Program-made: the position numbers and the translations under genes
In this document: one piece after another, positions 1-8,183 of the stretch
Position numbering within the stretch: position 1 is the first letter of the stretch
Layout: each line of letters begins with the position of its first letter
The notes under the pieces: generated by a model
The model's database searches: none
What the model was told of the DNA's origin: nothing
Seen by the model: only the letters and a program-made list of their open reading frames with translations
From: CAYYWV01 sp964531525
Lineage (GTDB): Bacteria; Pseudomonadota; Alphaproteobacteria; JAAXGF01
Assembly: GCA_964531525.1 (NCBI GenBank)
Contig: CAZHDF010000033.1
Coordinates: 1 to 25,502 of the forward strand
Direction: 5' to 3'
Length of the DNA: 25,502 nucleotides

Positions 1-357
1 GTAGAAGGCGACATAGTCGCGGATCGACGCCGTCTCGTCGAACGGGTCCTCGTAGCTCCACATCGCGTTCTCGGCGCGGCGTCCGCCCGCCTCGATCGAC
101 CAATAGGACGCATCGCCCTTGAACGGGCAGAAGGTCGAATGCGCGCTCGCCGAGGCCAAATCCATGCGCACGTCCTCGCGCGGGAAATAATAGACCGGGT
201 CGTGCGCGGTCTCGCGGAGCACCATGGCGCGCGCGCTGTCGGCGATCGCGACGCCGCCGAGGGTCACGGTCACGCGGCCGGGCGCGGGCTCGAAATCCAC
301 CCGATAGCCGGGATGGGCGGCGAAGCCCGATTGCCGCCCGCTCGCCGATTGGGTCAT
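1..357 (-). CDS. DUF427 domain protein (3' end outside window)
   Basis: The frame reads leftward from an ATG at 357 and stays open for 119 codons to the window edge, so the C-terminus is missing. A purine-rich site (GGAAGGA on the minus strand, 366-372) lies 8 nt upstream of the ATG and supports this start. The protein has the DUF427 pattern: a core with PVYYFPREDV, then a STFCPFKGDASYWS segment and an AMWSYEDPFDE segment. The family is a small single-domain beta-barrel fold of unknown biochemical role, usually about 95-130 residues, so little is probably missing. It is divergent from the dehydrogenase at 516 and the two share a 158-bp upstream region. No specific function can be assigned. 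Confidence 0.85.
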   Translation of the reverse strand, partial: MTQSASGRQSGFAAHPGYRVDFEPAPGRVTVTLGGVAIADSARAMVLRETAHDPVYYFPREDVRMDLASASAHSTFCPFKGDASYWSIEAGGRRAENAMWSYEDPFDETASIRDYVAFY

Positions 358-389
358 GTCGCGGTCCTTCCGTCTTTCGTCGCGGAGCG

Positions 390-410
390 AAACTGGTATC
401 CAAACTGGTA
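390..410. repeat. Direct repeat AAACTGGTA, 12-bp period
   Basis: AAACTGGTA occurs at 390-398 and again at 402-410, separated by TCC. The first copy runs into the small palindrome TGGTATCCA. The repeat sits in the divergent spacer between the DUF427 gene and the dehydrogenase gene, 33 bp upstream of the first. A spacing of about one helical turn fits a tandem regulator site, but the regulator is unknown. Confidence 0.4.
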
Positions 411-515
411 ACCCGGGCCGCCGAAGGCAAGCACGGTTTTTATTGAGGCGACGGCCCCGCTTCGGTGGATAATGCGCCTGTTCGTCGGATTTCATGGATT
501 TTCCGGAGTTGCGCC

Positions 516-1637
516 ATGGGCCGTCATCGCATTGCCGTCATCCCGGGCGACGGGGTCGGGCCGGAGGTCGTCGCCGCCGGGCTCGACGCGCTCGTCCACC
601 TCGCCGAGGTCGTGCCCGACCTCTCGATCGAAACCGAGACCTTTCCCTGGGGGTCGGATTACTTCCGCGCCCATGGCCGCATGATGCCCGCCGACGGGCT
701 TGAGCGGCTACGCGGGTTCGACGCGATCTACTTCGGCGCCGTGGGCGATCCCGAAATCCCCGATCACGTGACGCTGTGGCAGCTTCGGCTCGCGATCTGC
801 CAGGGCTTCGACCAGTACGCCAACGTTCGCCCGGCGCGGCTGCTACCCGGAATCGACGGACCGCTCCGCGATATCGGCCCCGAGGATCTCGACTGGGTGA
901 TCGTGCGCGAGAACAGCGAGGGCGAATACTCGGGCGCGGGCGGGCGCGTCCACCAGGGCCACGCCGGCGAGGTCGCGATCGAAAGCGCGGTGTTCACCCG
1001 CGCGGGCGTCGAGCGCATCATGCGCTTCGCCTTCGCGCTCGCCCGCAGCCGGCGAAGGCGGCGGTTGACCCTGGTCACCAAGTCGAACGCCCAACGTCAT
1101 GGCATGGTGCTCTGGGACGAAATCTTCGCCGCGCTCGCCCGCGAGTTCGACGAGGTGGCGACCGATCGCGTGCTGGTCGACGCCGCGACCCAGCGCATGG
1201 TGCGCGATCCGCGCTCTCTCGACGTGCTGGTGGCGACCAACCTGCACGCCGATATCCTGAGCGACCTCGCCGCCGCGCTGACCGGCGGGCTGGGGCTTGC
1301 GCCGAGCGCGAATCTCGACCCCGAGCGGCGCTTTCCCTCGATGTTCGAGCCGGTCCACGGCTCGGCCGACGACATCGCCGGAAAGGGGATCGCCAATCCG
1401 ATCGGCGCAATCCGAAGCGCGGCCCAGATGCTCGACCATCTGGGGGAATCCGAGGCCGCCGCGCGAATCGAGGCAGCCGTCGCCCGGGTCTGCGCGGTCG
1501 GCGCGGTCCGCACCCCCGACCTCGGCGGCGTCGCGACCACGGCCGAGATGCGCGACGCGATTATCGCCGAAATCGACGCGTCCGACGGCGCGTCCAGGGA
1601 TGCGCCGGGAGCCGAAATCGACGCAACGGGGGATTGA
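516..1637 (+). CDS. Tartrate dehydrogenase / D-malate dehydrogenase (decarboxylating), IMDH family
   Basis: This is a 373-residue NAD-dependent beta-decarboxylating dehydrogenase. The ATG at 516 is chosen because GGAG at 505-508 lies 7 nt upstream and the protein then begins directly at the beta strand leading to IPGDGVGPEVV; the in-frame GTG at 465 would add 17 unconserved residues. Family marks include FDAIYFGAVGDP, FDQYANVRPARLLPG, VRENSEGEYSGAGGR, TKSNAQRHGM and FEPVHGSADDIAGKGIANP. The ENSEGEYS..GGR and TKSNA segments are those of tartrate/D-malate dehydrogenases (TtuC, DmlA) rather than of LeuB. It acts in the cytosol, oxidising tartrate or D-malate with decarboxylation. The transporter operon begins 160 bp downstream on the same strand, but separate transcription is likely. 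The exact substrate cannot be read from sequence. Confidence 0.85.
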   Translation: MGRHRIAVIPGDGVGPEVVAAGLDALVHLAEVVPDLSIETETFPWGSDYFRAHGRMMPADGLERLRGFDAIYFGAVGDPEIPDHVTLWQLRLAICQGFDQYANVRPARLLPGIDGPLRDIGPEDLDWVIVRENSEGEYSGAGGRVHQGHAGEVAIESAVFTRAGVERIMRFAFALARSRRRRRLTLVTKSNAQRHGMVLWDEIFAALAREFDEVATDRVLVDAATQRMVRDPRSLDVLVATNLHADILSDLAAALTGGLGLAPSANLDPERRFPSMFEPVHGSADDIAGKGIANPIGAIRSAAQMLDHLGESEAAARIEAAVARVCAVGAVRTPDLGGVATTAEMRDAIIAEIDASDGASRDAPGAEIDATGD

Positions 1638-1667
1638 CTCTTGATTTTCAATCACGCCTATTACCAC

Positions 1668-1680
1668 CCTATCGGATAGG
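1668..1680. promoter_or_regulatory. Palindrome CCTATC-G-GATAGG upstream of the ABC operon
   Basis: This is a perfect 6-bp inverted repeat around a single central G, in the 160-bp spacer between the dehydrogenase and the binding-protein gene, 117 bp before the ATG at 1798. The surrounding 1640-1680 segment is AT-rich for this genome, as expected of a promoter region, although I find no convincing -35/-10 pair. It could be an operator for the transporter operon. Confidence 0.35.
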
Positions 1681-1797
1681 ATGACGGGTCCGGATCGCGA
1701 CCGAAGAGCCGCGGGCGAGGCCTTGACGTTCTTGGCGGCCGCAAGAGTCGCCGACGAAGAGCGAACGAAACAGGGAACGACACAGGGAGAAGTACCC

Positions 1798-3048
1798 ATG
1801 AACACCCGGCACAAGCTGATTCCGGGCCTCGCCTTGGGCGTCGCCGCGGTCGCGCTCGCCACCACGGCCGCCGTGCCCGCGCGGGCCGCGGAGGACACCA
1901 TCACCCTCGGCGCCGCCGTGTCGCTGAGCGGCAAGTACACCACCGCCGGCAACCACACGAAGAAGGGTTACGATCTCGCCGTCAAATTCATCAACGCCAG
2001 GGGCGGCATCAAGGTCGGTGGCAAGAGCTACAAGCTCGCGATCAAGTACTACGACGACGAATCGACGCCCGCGCGCGGCGCCCAGCTCGCCGAGCGGCTG
2101 ATCCAGCAGGACGGCGTCAAGTTCATGCTTGGTCCGTACAGCTCGGGCCTGACCAAAGCGATCGCGCCGGTGACCGAGCGGTACAAGATCCCCATGGTCG
2201 AAGGGAACGGCGCTTCGCGGTCGCTGTTCAACAAGGGCTATCGCTACCTGTTCGCGGTGCTCTCCACGTCGGAGCAGTACCTCTCCTCGGCGATCACGCT
2301 CGCCGCCGAACAGGCCGAGAAGGCCGGACGCAAGCCGAGCTCGGTGAAGGTCGCGATCGCGGTCGAAAACGATCCCTTCTCGCTCGACGTCCGCGCCGGC
2401 GTGATCGACGACGCCAAGCGCTACGGCATGAAGGTCGTCATCGACGACAAGCTGCCGAAGGAGCTCAACGACATGTCGGCGACCCTGACCAAGGTCCGGG
2501 CACTCAAGCCCGACGTGCTGGTCGTCTCGGGCCACTCCAAGGGCGCGGCCCTGGTCACCCGCCAGGCCGCCGACATGAAGATCGACGTGCCGATGCTCGC
2601 CATCACGCACTGCGAATCGGCCAAGGTCACCGACCAGAAGAAGTTCGGCGACAAGGCCGACTACACGCTCTGCGCGACGCAATGGGCGCCGACCATGAGC
2701 TACAACGACGACCTGTTCGGCTCCGCCGCCGACTACGCCAAGACCTTCGAGAAGGAATACGGCTACGTTCCGCCCTATCAGGCGGCCGAGTCGAGCGCTT
2801 CGGTGGAGGTCTATGCGGATGCGCTTTCGCGGGCCGGCTCGCTTGATCCGGCGAAGGTGCGCGACGCGCTCGCGGCGACCGACATGCAGACGTTCTATGG
2901 CTTCGTCAAGTTCGACGAAACCGGCAAGAACATCGCCAAGCCCATGGCTTTGCGCCAGATCCAGAAGGGCAAATACGTCGTGGTGGCGCCGTCCAAATGG
3001 GCCGAGGCGCCGCTCATCTACCCGCGCCCCAAGTGGAGCGAGCGCTAG
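1798..3048 (+). CDS. Branched-chain amino acid type ABC transporter, periplasmic binding protein
   Basis: This 416-residue protein is a Peripla_BP_6 (LivJ/LivK-type) solute receptor. It starts with a clear Sec signal peptide: MNTRHK, a hydrophobic stretch of about 20 residues, and VPARA-AED as the likely cleavage site near residue 30. The mature part opens with ITLGAAVSLSGKYTTAGN, a typical first lobe, and later has GPYSSGLTKAIAPV and the second lobe SVKVAIAVENDPFS. The ATG at 1798 follows AGGGAGA (1784-1790) with 7-nt spacing; an upstream in-frame ATG at 1681 would place 39 residues before the signal peptide and is rejected. It heads the operon with the permeases and ATPases that follow. Members of this family bind amino acids, amides, urea or aromatic acids, so the ligand is open. 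Confidence 0.93.
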   Translation: MNTRHKLIPGLALGVAAVALATTAAVPARAAEDTITLGAAVSLSGKYTTAGNHTKKGYDLAVKFINARGGIKVGGKSYKLAIKYYDDESTPARGAQLAERLIQQDGVKFMLGPYSSGLTKAIAPVTERYKIPMVEGNGASRSLFNKGYRYLFAVLSTSEQYLSSAITLAAEQAEKAGRKPSSVKVAIAVENDPFSLDVRAGVIDDAKRYGMKVVIDDKLPKELNDMSATLTKVRALKPDVLVVSGHSKGAALVTRQAADMKIDVPMLAITHCESAKVTDQKKFGDKADYTLCATQWAPTMSYNDDLFGSAADYAKTFEKEYGYVPPYQAAESSASVEVYADALSRAGSLDPAKVRDALAATDMQTFYGFVKFDETGKNIAKPMALRQIQKGKYVVVAPSKWAEAPLIYPRPKWSER

Positions 3049-3082
3049 ACGCGCGCCCGGCTCGTAACGCGCAAGTGACGCA

Positions 3083-3115
3083 CGCGCCCGCCCGCGATAG
3101 CCGCGGGCGGGCGCG
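3083..3115 (+). promoter_or_regulatory. Strong intercistronic hairpin between binding protein and livH
   Basis: A perfect 14-bp GC stem (3083-3096 with 3102-3115) closes a 5-nt loop, ATAGC. No T-tract follows, so it is not a classic terminator. Its last base, G3115, is the first base of the GGAG (3115-3118) that serves livH at 3127, so the stem abuts the ribosome binding site. Such hairpins commonly protect the abundant upstream binding-protein mRNA from 3' decay and lower permease expression. Confidence 0.7.
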
Positions 3116-3126
3116 GAGCTTGGCTC

Positions 3127-4026
3127 ATGGATAATCTCGCAATCCTTTTCGATGCGCCGATCCTGATGGTGCAGCTCGCGCTCGACGGCGTCCTGGTGGG
3201 CGCGATCTTCGCGCTCGTGGCTTACGGCATGGCGCTCGAATGGGGCGTGATGAACGTCATCAACATCGCCCAGGGCGAGCTCGTCATGCTTGGCGGCTTC
3301 ATCAGCGTCTATCTGTTCCAGGCAGGACTTAATCCGCTGCTCAGCGTGCCGATCGCCGCGTTCGTGATGTACTTCGTCGGCTGGGGGATTTTCCGGTTGG
3401 TCATCCACCGAGTGGTCGACAAGGACCTGTTCATCTCGCTGCTCGCCACCTTCGGCATCAGCATCCTTCTCCAACAGCTCATGAACGAGGTGTTCGGCGC
3501 CGACGTGCGCAACACCAACCCCGACCTGGGCACGATGTTCCTGTTCAACGGCATGGTGACGGTCGCCCGGGTGAAGATCGTCGCCTTCGTTCTTGCGCTG
3601 GCGCTGGGCACGCTTCTGGTGCTGTTCCTCAAGGCGACGCGGCTCGGCCAGGCGATCCGCGCCACGGCGCAGAACGCGCGCGCCGCCCGAATCATGGGCA
3701 TCGACACCGATCGGGTCTACGCCACGACGTCGGGGCTCAACGCGGCGATCTGCGGCGCGGCCGGCGCGCTGGTGGCGATGACCTGGGTGATCCACCCCTA
3801 TTTCGGGCTCACCTACACGGTGCGCTCGTTCATGATCGTGATCATTGCCGGGCTCGGTAATATCGCGAGCGTCGTCGCGGTCGGGCTGGGCCTCGGCGCG
3901 GTCGAGAACTTTGCGAGTTTCATTCTCGGCGCCGAGTTCCAGTCGGCGTTCCTGTTCTCGCTCCTGGTCGTGATCCTGGTCGGGCGCAGCCTGATCCTGA
4001 GCCGTCAGCGGAAATACCTGCGATGA
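3127..4026 (+). CDS. livH: Branched-chain amino acid ABC transporter permease LivH
   Basis: This 299-residue integral membrane protein is of the BPD_transp_2 family, with about eight hydrophobic segments. The LivH signature is clear near residues 20-60: GVLVGAIFALVAYGMALEWGV, NVINIAQGELVMLGGF. The cytoplasmic coupling loop that meets the ATPase follows around ATRLGQAIRATAQNARAARIMGID. GGAG at 3115-3118, 8 nt before the ATG, decides the start. It forms the inner-membrane channel with LivM. The gene is 78 bp downstream of the binding protein and 13 bp upstream of livM. Identification as a permease is secure; substrate is inherited from the binding protein and remains unknown. Confidence 0.93.
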   Translation: MDNLAILFDAPILMVQLALDGVLVGAIFALVAYGMALEWGVMNVINIAQGELVMLGGFISVYLFQAGLNPLLSVPIAAFVMYFVGWGIFRLVIHRVVDKDLFISLLATFGISILLQQLMNEVFGADVRNTNPDLGTMFLFNGMVTVARVKIVAFVLALALGTLLVLFLKATRLGQAIRATAQNARAARIMGIDTDRVYATTSGLNAAICGAAGALVAMTWVIHPYFGLTYTVRSFMIVIIAGLGNIASVVAVGLGLGAVENFASFILGAEFQSAFLFSLLVVILVGRSLILSRQRKYLR

Positions 4027-4039
4027 CGGGGAAACGGAC

Positions 4040-5119
4040 ATGACCGGCATCGCCGCTCGTCCGTTCGCGATCGTCGCGCTCGGCGCGCTCTTGCTCGCCG
4101 CGCCCTGGCTCGCCCCCGCCTACACGACCCAGATGGCCTTCCTCTGGGTGATGGTCGTGTTCGCGCTGACCTGGGACGTGGTCGGCGGCCAGATGGGCTA
4201 CAACTCGTTCGGCAATATCTTCTTCTTCGGCGTCGGCATGTACGCGACCGCGGTGGTCGAGCGCGACCTGTTCTTCGGGGTCGAGGAGTACGTCAACATC
4301 GCCGGCGGCGCCGAGGCCGCGCTGACGGCCATGCAATACCTCGGGGGGTTTGGGCTCGGGCTCGTGGTCGCCGCCGTGATCTGCGTGGCGCTCGCCGCCG
4401 TCCTCGGCATGGGCGTCCTCACGCTGCGGGGACACTACTTCGCGATCGCCACGCTTGGCCTCGCGCTCGCGGGCGGCGAGATCGCGGCGGGCTGGGACTA
4501 TGTGGGAGCGGGCTCGGGTCTGGTCACGCCTGGGCTCCCCGACGCCCTCGGCGAACGGGGGTTCTTCTACTACTATTTCTTCCTGGCCCTCGCCGTGGCC
4601 GCCTTCTTCACCCTTCGCTGGCTCTACGCCGGGCGCTTCGGGCTCGCCATCAACGCGATCCGCGACGACGAGGACAAGGCCGAGGCGATGGGCCTGCACA
4701 CCACCCGCTACAAGACCATGGCCTGGTGCGTCTCCGCCTTCTTCCTCGCGTTGGCGGGCGGCGGCGTCGGCAACTTGGTCGGCTTCATCGACCCGACCGA
4801 CGTCGCCTTCGCCGGCGCGACCTACGGCGTGTGGATGGTTCTGATGGCGATCCTCGGCGGCAAGGGCACGCTTTGGGGGCCGGTGATCGGGGCCGTCATC
4901 TTCGACGTGACGCAAGAGCTGTTCTGGACCTACCTGCTGGGCTGGCAGCGGGTCGCGCTCGGCGTCCTGATCGTGGTTATCGTCGTGTTCTTCCCCCAGG
5001 GCATCATGGGCTATGCCCGCGAGCGCTGGCCCGAGCGTTTCGGCGAGACGGTCGACGAAGGCGGCGACGAGGGCGGCGACGAAGGGACCGTCGCGGCGAG
5101 CGCGGGAGACGAGGCGTGA
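4040..5119 (+). CDS. livM: Branched-chain amino acid ABC transporter permease LivM
   Basis: This 359-residue multi-pass membrane protein belongs to the second Liv permease type. It shows the LivM blocks LRGHYFAIATLGLALAGGEI and VGAGSGLVTPG in the middle and the EAA-like loop RFGLAINAIRDDEDKAEAMGLHTTRYK. The last transmembrane helix ends in FFPQGIMG. An acidic tail with the repeat GGDEGGDEG follows and is cytoplasmic by topology. The ATG at 4040 lies 13 nt after the livH stop. Its TGA overlaps the GTG start of livG (GTGA at 5116-5119), a sign of translational coupling. It pairs with LivH as the heterodimeric translocation pore. Confidence 0.93.
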   Translation: MTGIAARPFAIVALGALLLAAPWLAPAYTTQMAFLWVMVVFALTWDVVGGQMGYNSFGNIFFFGVGMYATAVVERDLFFGVEEYVNIAGGAEAALTAMQYLGGFGLGLVVAAVICVALAAVLGMGVLTLRGHYFAIATLGLALAGGEIAAGWDYVGAGSGLVTPGLPDALGERGFFYYYFFLALAVAAFFTLRWLYAGRFGLAINAIRDDEDKAEAMGLHTTRYKTMAWCVSAFFLALAGGGVGNLVGFIDPTDVAFAGATYGVWMVLMAILGGKGTLWGPVIGAVIFDVTQELFWTYLLGWQRVALGVLIVVIVVFFPQGIMGYARERWPERFGETVDEGGDEGGDEGTVAASAGDEA

Positions 5120-5859
5120 CCGCGATCCTCGAGGTCCAGGGCGCGACCAAGGCGTTCGGCGGCGTGGTCGCCAACAGCAACATCTCGATCGCCGTGCCGG
5201 AAGGCCGCATCATCGGCCTGATCGGCCCCAACGGATCGGGCAAGACGACGCTGTTCAACTCGATCGTCGGCTACCACCCGGTCGACGCCGGCTCGATCCG
5301 CTTCGAGGGGCGCGAGATCACGCGGCTGCGCGTCGCCCAGATCGCGCGCCTCGGGCTTCTGCGCACCTTCCAGCAGACGCGCATCTACGGCAACATGACC
5401 TGCATCGAGAACATGCGAATCAGCGTGCCCCACCGACACGAGGGACTGCGCGACATGGTCGCGCGCTATTCGTCCGAAGCTCTCGAGAAATCCGAGGCGC
5501 TACTCGAATTCGTCGGCCTCTACTCAAAGCGGCGGCTGCGCGCGGGCGATCTCTCCTTCGGCCAGCAGAAGCTGCTCGAATTCGCGATGGCGCTGATGAA
5601 CGACCCCAAGCTGCTGCTGCTCGACGAGCCGACGGCGGGAATCAACCCGACGCTGATCAACGGCATCATCGACCGGCTGAAATACGCCAACGCCCAGTTC
5701 GGCGTCACGTTGCTGGTGATCGAGCACAATATGCGCGTCATCATGAACCTGGCCGAACATATCTATTGCCTGGCCCATGGCGAGCTGCTCGCCGAGGGAA
5801 GCCCCGAGGAAATCCGCACCGACCAGCGCGTCATCGACGCCTATCTCGGAGCCCATTGA
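5116..5859 (+). CDS. livG: Branched-chain amino acid ABC transporter ATP-binding protein LivG
   Basis: This 247-residue ABC ATPase starts at a GTG that overlaps the livM stop; GGGAG at 5104-5108, 7 nt upstream, supports it. Walker A is GPNGSGKTT (residues 37-45), the signature is LSFGQQKLLEFA, Walker B is LLLLDEPTAGINP and the switch histidine is in VIEHNM. The AGINP after Walker B is typical of LivG and related ATPases. It sits on the cytoplasmic face and drives LivHM with LivF. Its stop overlaps the livF ATG by one base (TGATG at 5857-5861). Confidence 0.93.
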   Translation: MTAILEVQGATKAFGGVVANSNISIAVPEGRIIGLIGPNGSGKTTLFNSIVGYHPVDAGSIRFEGREITRLRVAQIARLGLLRTFQQTRIYGNMTCIENMRISVPHRHEGLRDMVARYSSEALEKSEALLEFVGLYSKRRLRAGDLSFGQQKLLEFAMALMNDPKLLLLDEPTAGINPTLINGIIDRLKYANAQFGVTLLVIEHNMRVIMNLAEHIYCLAHGELLAEGSPEEIRTDQRVIDAYLGAH

Positions 5860-6737
5860 TGTCCGCGGAAAACGACAAGGGGAAGGGCAAAAACGGCGGT
5901 ATCAGCGGTTACGGCATCGGCGACGTCGGCGCGGTCCTGTCGGTCGACGCGGTCGCCCGCGAGGCGCGCGAGCTCGCCGCCGAGGGGCCGAGCCCCGAGC
6001 GCATCGCCGAGCTCGCCGGCGGCGAACCGTTGGTCGAGATCGAGAATCTGGTCGCCGGCTACGGCAAGATGGAGATCCTCCACGGCGTCAACCTCCAGAT
6101 CGCCGCGGGCCGCTCGCTCTGCCTGATCGGTCCCAACGGGGCCGGCAAGTCGACGGTGCTGCATTCGATCTACGGCTTCACGCGCATCATCGGCGGCAGC
6201 ATCAGGGTCGGCGGCGACGACGTCACCCGCCTCGACCCCAACGAGAAGCTGCGCTTCGGCGTCGCCTACATCCTTCAGGACAACTCGGTCTTTCCCAACA
6301 TGACCGTCGAGGAGAACCTGTGGATGGGCGGCTTTCTGATGAAAAGCCCGGCCGAGGCCAAGCAGGCCGCCGAGCGCGTGTTGGAGAAGTACCCGCGCCT
6401 CGCCGAACGGCGCGGCCAGCGCGCGGGCGTCCTGTCGGGCGGCGAGCGGCGGCTTCTCGAAATCTCGCGGGCGCTGATCATGAACCCGCGCGTGCTGCTG
6501 GTCGACGAGCCATCGATCGGCCTCGAGCCACGCTTCATCGACCAGGTGTTCGAAATCCTCGACGACCTCCGGCGTAGCGAGGGCAAGACCATCGTCATGG
6601 TCGAGCAGAACGCCAAGAAGGGGCTCGAATTCGCCGACGTGGGCTATGTGCTGGTCGACGGTCGGGTCGCGATGGCCGGCCCCGGCGACGAGCTGCTCGC
6701 CGACCCCGACGTGGGCCGCCTGTTCCTGGGCGGCTGA
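5859..6737 (+). CDS. livF: Branched-chain amino acid ABC transporter ATP-binding protein LivF with N-terminal extension
   Basis: This is a 292-residue ATPase; the LivF core is normally about 235 residues. Residues 1 to about 56 are an extra segment: a Lys/Gly-rich start (NDKGKGKNGG) followed by an alanine/glutamate-rich, probably helical part. The core begins at LVEIENLVAGYG. Walker A is GPNGAGKST (91-99), the signature is LSGGERRLLEIS and Walker B is VLLVDEPSIGLEP. The switch position is MVEQNA, with Gln in place of His, as is usual in LivF. The ATG overlaps the livG stop; no later start is equally well placed because the LivF core has no Met at its beginning. It is the last gene of the operon and converges on the gene ending at 6754. 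Confidence 0.9.
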   Translation: MSAENDKGKGKNGGISGYGIGDVGAVLSVDAVAREARELAAEGPSPERIAELAGGEPLVEIENLVAGYGKMEILHGVNLQIAAGRSLCLIGPNGAGKSTVLHSIYGFTRIIGGSIRVGGDDVTRLDPNEKLRFGVAYILQDNSVFPNMTVEENLWMGGFLMKSPAEAKQAAERVLEKYPRLAERRGQRAGVLSGGERRLLEISRALIMNPRVLLVDEPSIGLEPRFIDQVFEILDDLRRSEGKTIVMVEQNAKKGLEFADVGYVLVDGRVAMAGPGDELLADPDVGRLFLGG

Positions 6738-6753
6738 CACCAGCCACGAGGTC

Positions 6754-7524
6754 TCATCCCATCGGAACGATCGAGATCGGGTCGCCGGGGGCGAGGCCGA
6801 GCAGGGCGGCGGCGTTCGCGCGGTTGGCGGCGATTTCGATCAGGCCGTTCGCGTTCTCGTACCAGAAGGGCTCGCCCGGGGCGACGTCGGCGAAGACCCG
6901 CGCGTGGCCGATCCGCCGCCCGTCCGCCTCGATCGTCGCGCTTGTCTCGATCCCGGCCGCGCGCAGCCCGGTCGCCGCGTTGCCGAAGCGATCGACATAG
7001 GCGACGCGGGCGAGGTCGTCGGGCCAGTCGGCGCCGACGAGCCCGGCGATCTCGCAGGCCTGGCCGGGCGGTTCCGTTCCGCGCGCGATCCGGGCGGCGG
7101 CGGGAGCGAACAGGTCGCGGCCGTGGAAGCTCGCCGACAGGGGCGCGTCTCCGGGGTCGAGCACCCGGCAGGCGGTCGCGCCTCCGCGCCGCGCGACGAT
7201 CGCGAGCAGGCCGTTGTCGGGGCCGACGAACCAGCGCCCGCCGGCCTCGATCGCGAGCGCGCGGCGGTCGCCGCCCACTTCCGGATCGACCACGGCGAGG
7301 ACGACGCTGCCCCGGGGAAAGGTTCCGATCCAGGCGGCGAGGAGATAGGCGGCGAGGTCGGGGCGGGCGGCGGGAACGTCGTGGCAGAGATCGACCACGG
7401 GCAGCCCCGGCGCCTCGCGCAGCAGGACCGCCCGGACCTGGCCCACATAGGGGCCGTCGAGACCGAAGTCGGTGAGCAGGACGATCATCGGCGCGGGATT
7501 GGACTCTGGCTTGGGCGCGGACAT
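6754..7524 (-). CDS. S-adenosylmethionine hydrolase/hydroxide adenosyltransferase (DUF62)
   Basis: This 256-residue protein is of the SAM chlorinase/fluorinase superfamily. The N-terminal domain opens with IVLLTDFGLDGPYVGQ. The family triad is visible as Asp80 and Arg87 in VVDPEVGGDRR and His134 in SFHGRDLFAP; this Asp-Arg-His set marks the hydrolases that use water (hydroxide) to split SAM into adenosine and methionine rather than halogenases. The C-terminal domain carries VDRFGNAATG. The ATG at 7524 lies 13 nt from the yjbQ-type stop; an alternative Met at residue 13 (7488) directly precedes the fold, and neither has a strong ribosome site. It is probably co-transcribed with the upstream gene. 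The physiological role of the family is not settled. Confidence 0.9.
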   Translation of the reverse strand: MSAPKPESNPAPMIVLLTDFGLDGPYVGQVRAVLLREAPGLPVVDLCHDVPAARPDLAAYLLAAWIGTFPRGSVVLAVVDPEVGGDRRALAIEAGGRWFVGPDNGLLAIVARRGGATACRVLDPGDAPLSASFHGRDLFAPAAARIARGTEPPGQACEIAGLVGADWPDDLARVAYVDRFGNAATGLRAAGIETSATIEADGRRIGHARVFADVAPGEPFWYENANGLIEIAANRANAAALLGLAPGDPISIVPMG

Positions 7525-7537
7525 GGGGCGCGGCGGC

Positions 7538-8011
7538 TCAGCGTTCGGCGTCGATGTCCGCCATGCCCCTGGGCGCGGCGATCAGATGCAGGGCGATCCG
7601 TCGCTCGTGGGGCGCGGCGCGATGCTCGAAGACATAGATCCCCTGCCAGGTGCCGAGCAGCATGCGCCCGCCGCGCACGGGCACCGAAAGCTGCGTCTGG
7701 GTGAGCGCGGCGCGGATATGGGCGGGCATGTCGTCGGGGCCCTCGGTCGCGTGGGCGTAGCGGCCCGGGGCCTCGGGCGCGAGGCGGGCGAAGAACGCCT
7801 CGAGGTCGCGGAGGACCGCCGGGTCGGCGTTTTCCTGAACCAGCAGCGAGGCCGAGGTATGGCAAAGAAACAGGGTCAGCAGCCCCTCTCCCACCCGCCG
7901 CGCGGCGAGCCAGGAAGCAACCGCGTCGGTCACCTCGTAAAGCCCGCGCCCCCGGGTGGGCACGGTGATGTCGCCGCTCGCCTGCGCGATCGAAGGCCGG
8001 TCGTTGCCCAT
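7538..8011 (-). CDS. YjbQ/UPF0047 family protein (secondary thiamine-phosphate synthase enzyme)
   Basis: This 157-residue protein has the full UPF0047 pattern: FLCHTSASLLVQENADP (residues 48-64), HATEGPDDMPAHI, LSVPVRGGRMLLGTWQGIYVFEHR. The histidine/asparagine/aspartate cluster of these blocks lines the family's active-site pocket. The ATG at 8011 is preferred to one five codons upstream because family members are about 140 residues. The TIGR family name refers to weak thiamine-phosphate synthase activity shown for YjbQ; the real role is uncertain. It is followed 13 bp later by the SAM hydrolase on the same strand, suggesting a two-gene transcript. Confidence 0.88.
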   Translation of the reverse strand: MGNDRPSIAQASGDITVPTRGRGLYEVTDAVASWLAARRVGEGLLTLFLCHTSASLLVQENADPAVLRDLEAFFARLAPEAPGRYAHATEGPDDMPAHIRAALTQTQLSVPVRGGRMLLGTWQGIYVFEHRAAPHERRIALHLIAAPRGMADIDAER

Positions 8012-8183
8012 GGCCCGACGGTACACCGACCGCCGCGCGCGGCCAACCCAGCGAAGTTATGGGCGCGCCGGATCACGCGCCCCTCACGGCGCGTCACATG
8101 CGCGTGCGATCGCGGCGAGGCCCTGGCCCGGCGGGAGCGCTTGCGCTAGCCTGCCTTCGGGACAAAGTCTTCCGGGGGACGAG

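Noticed and set aside
465..515. Upstream GTG start for the tartrate/D-malate dehydrogenase
   Set aside because: The ATG at 516 has GGAG at 7 nt and begins at the conserved fold; the extension is unconserved.
1681..1797. Upstream ATG start for the periplasmic binding protein
   Set aside because: It would place 39 residues before a clear signal peptide, whereas AGGGAGA precedes the ATG at 1798.
1669..4050. Open frame of 793 codons on the minus strand opposite the binding protein and livH
   Set aside because: It mirrors well-supported plus-strand genes, has Arg/Asp/His-rich low-complexity content and no family pattern; such frames are common opposite GC-rich genes.
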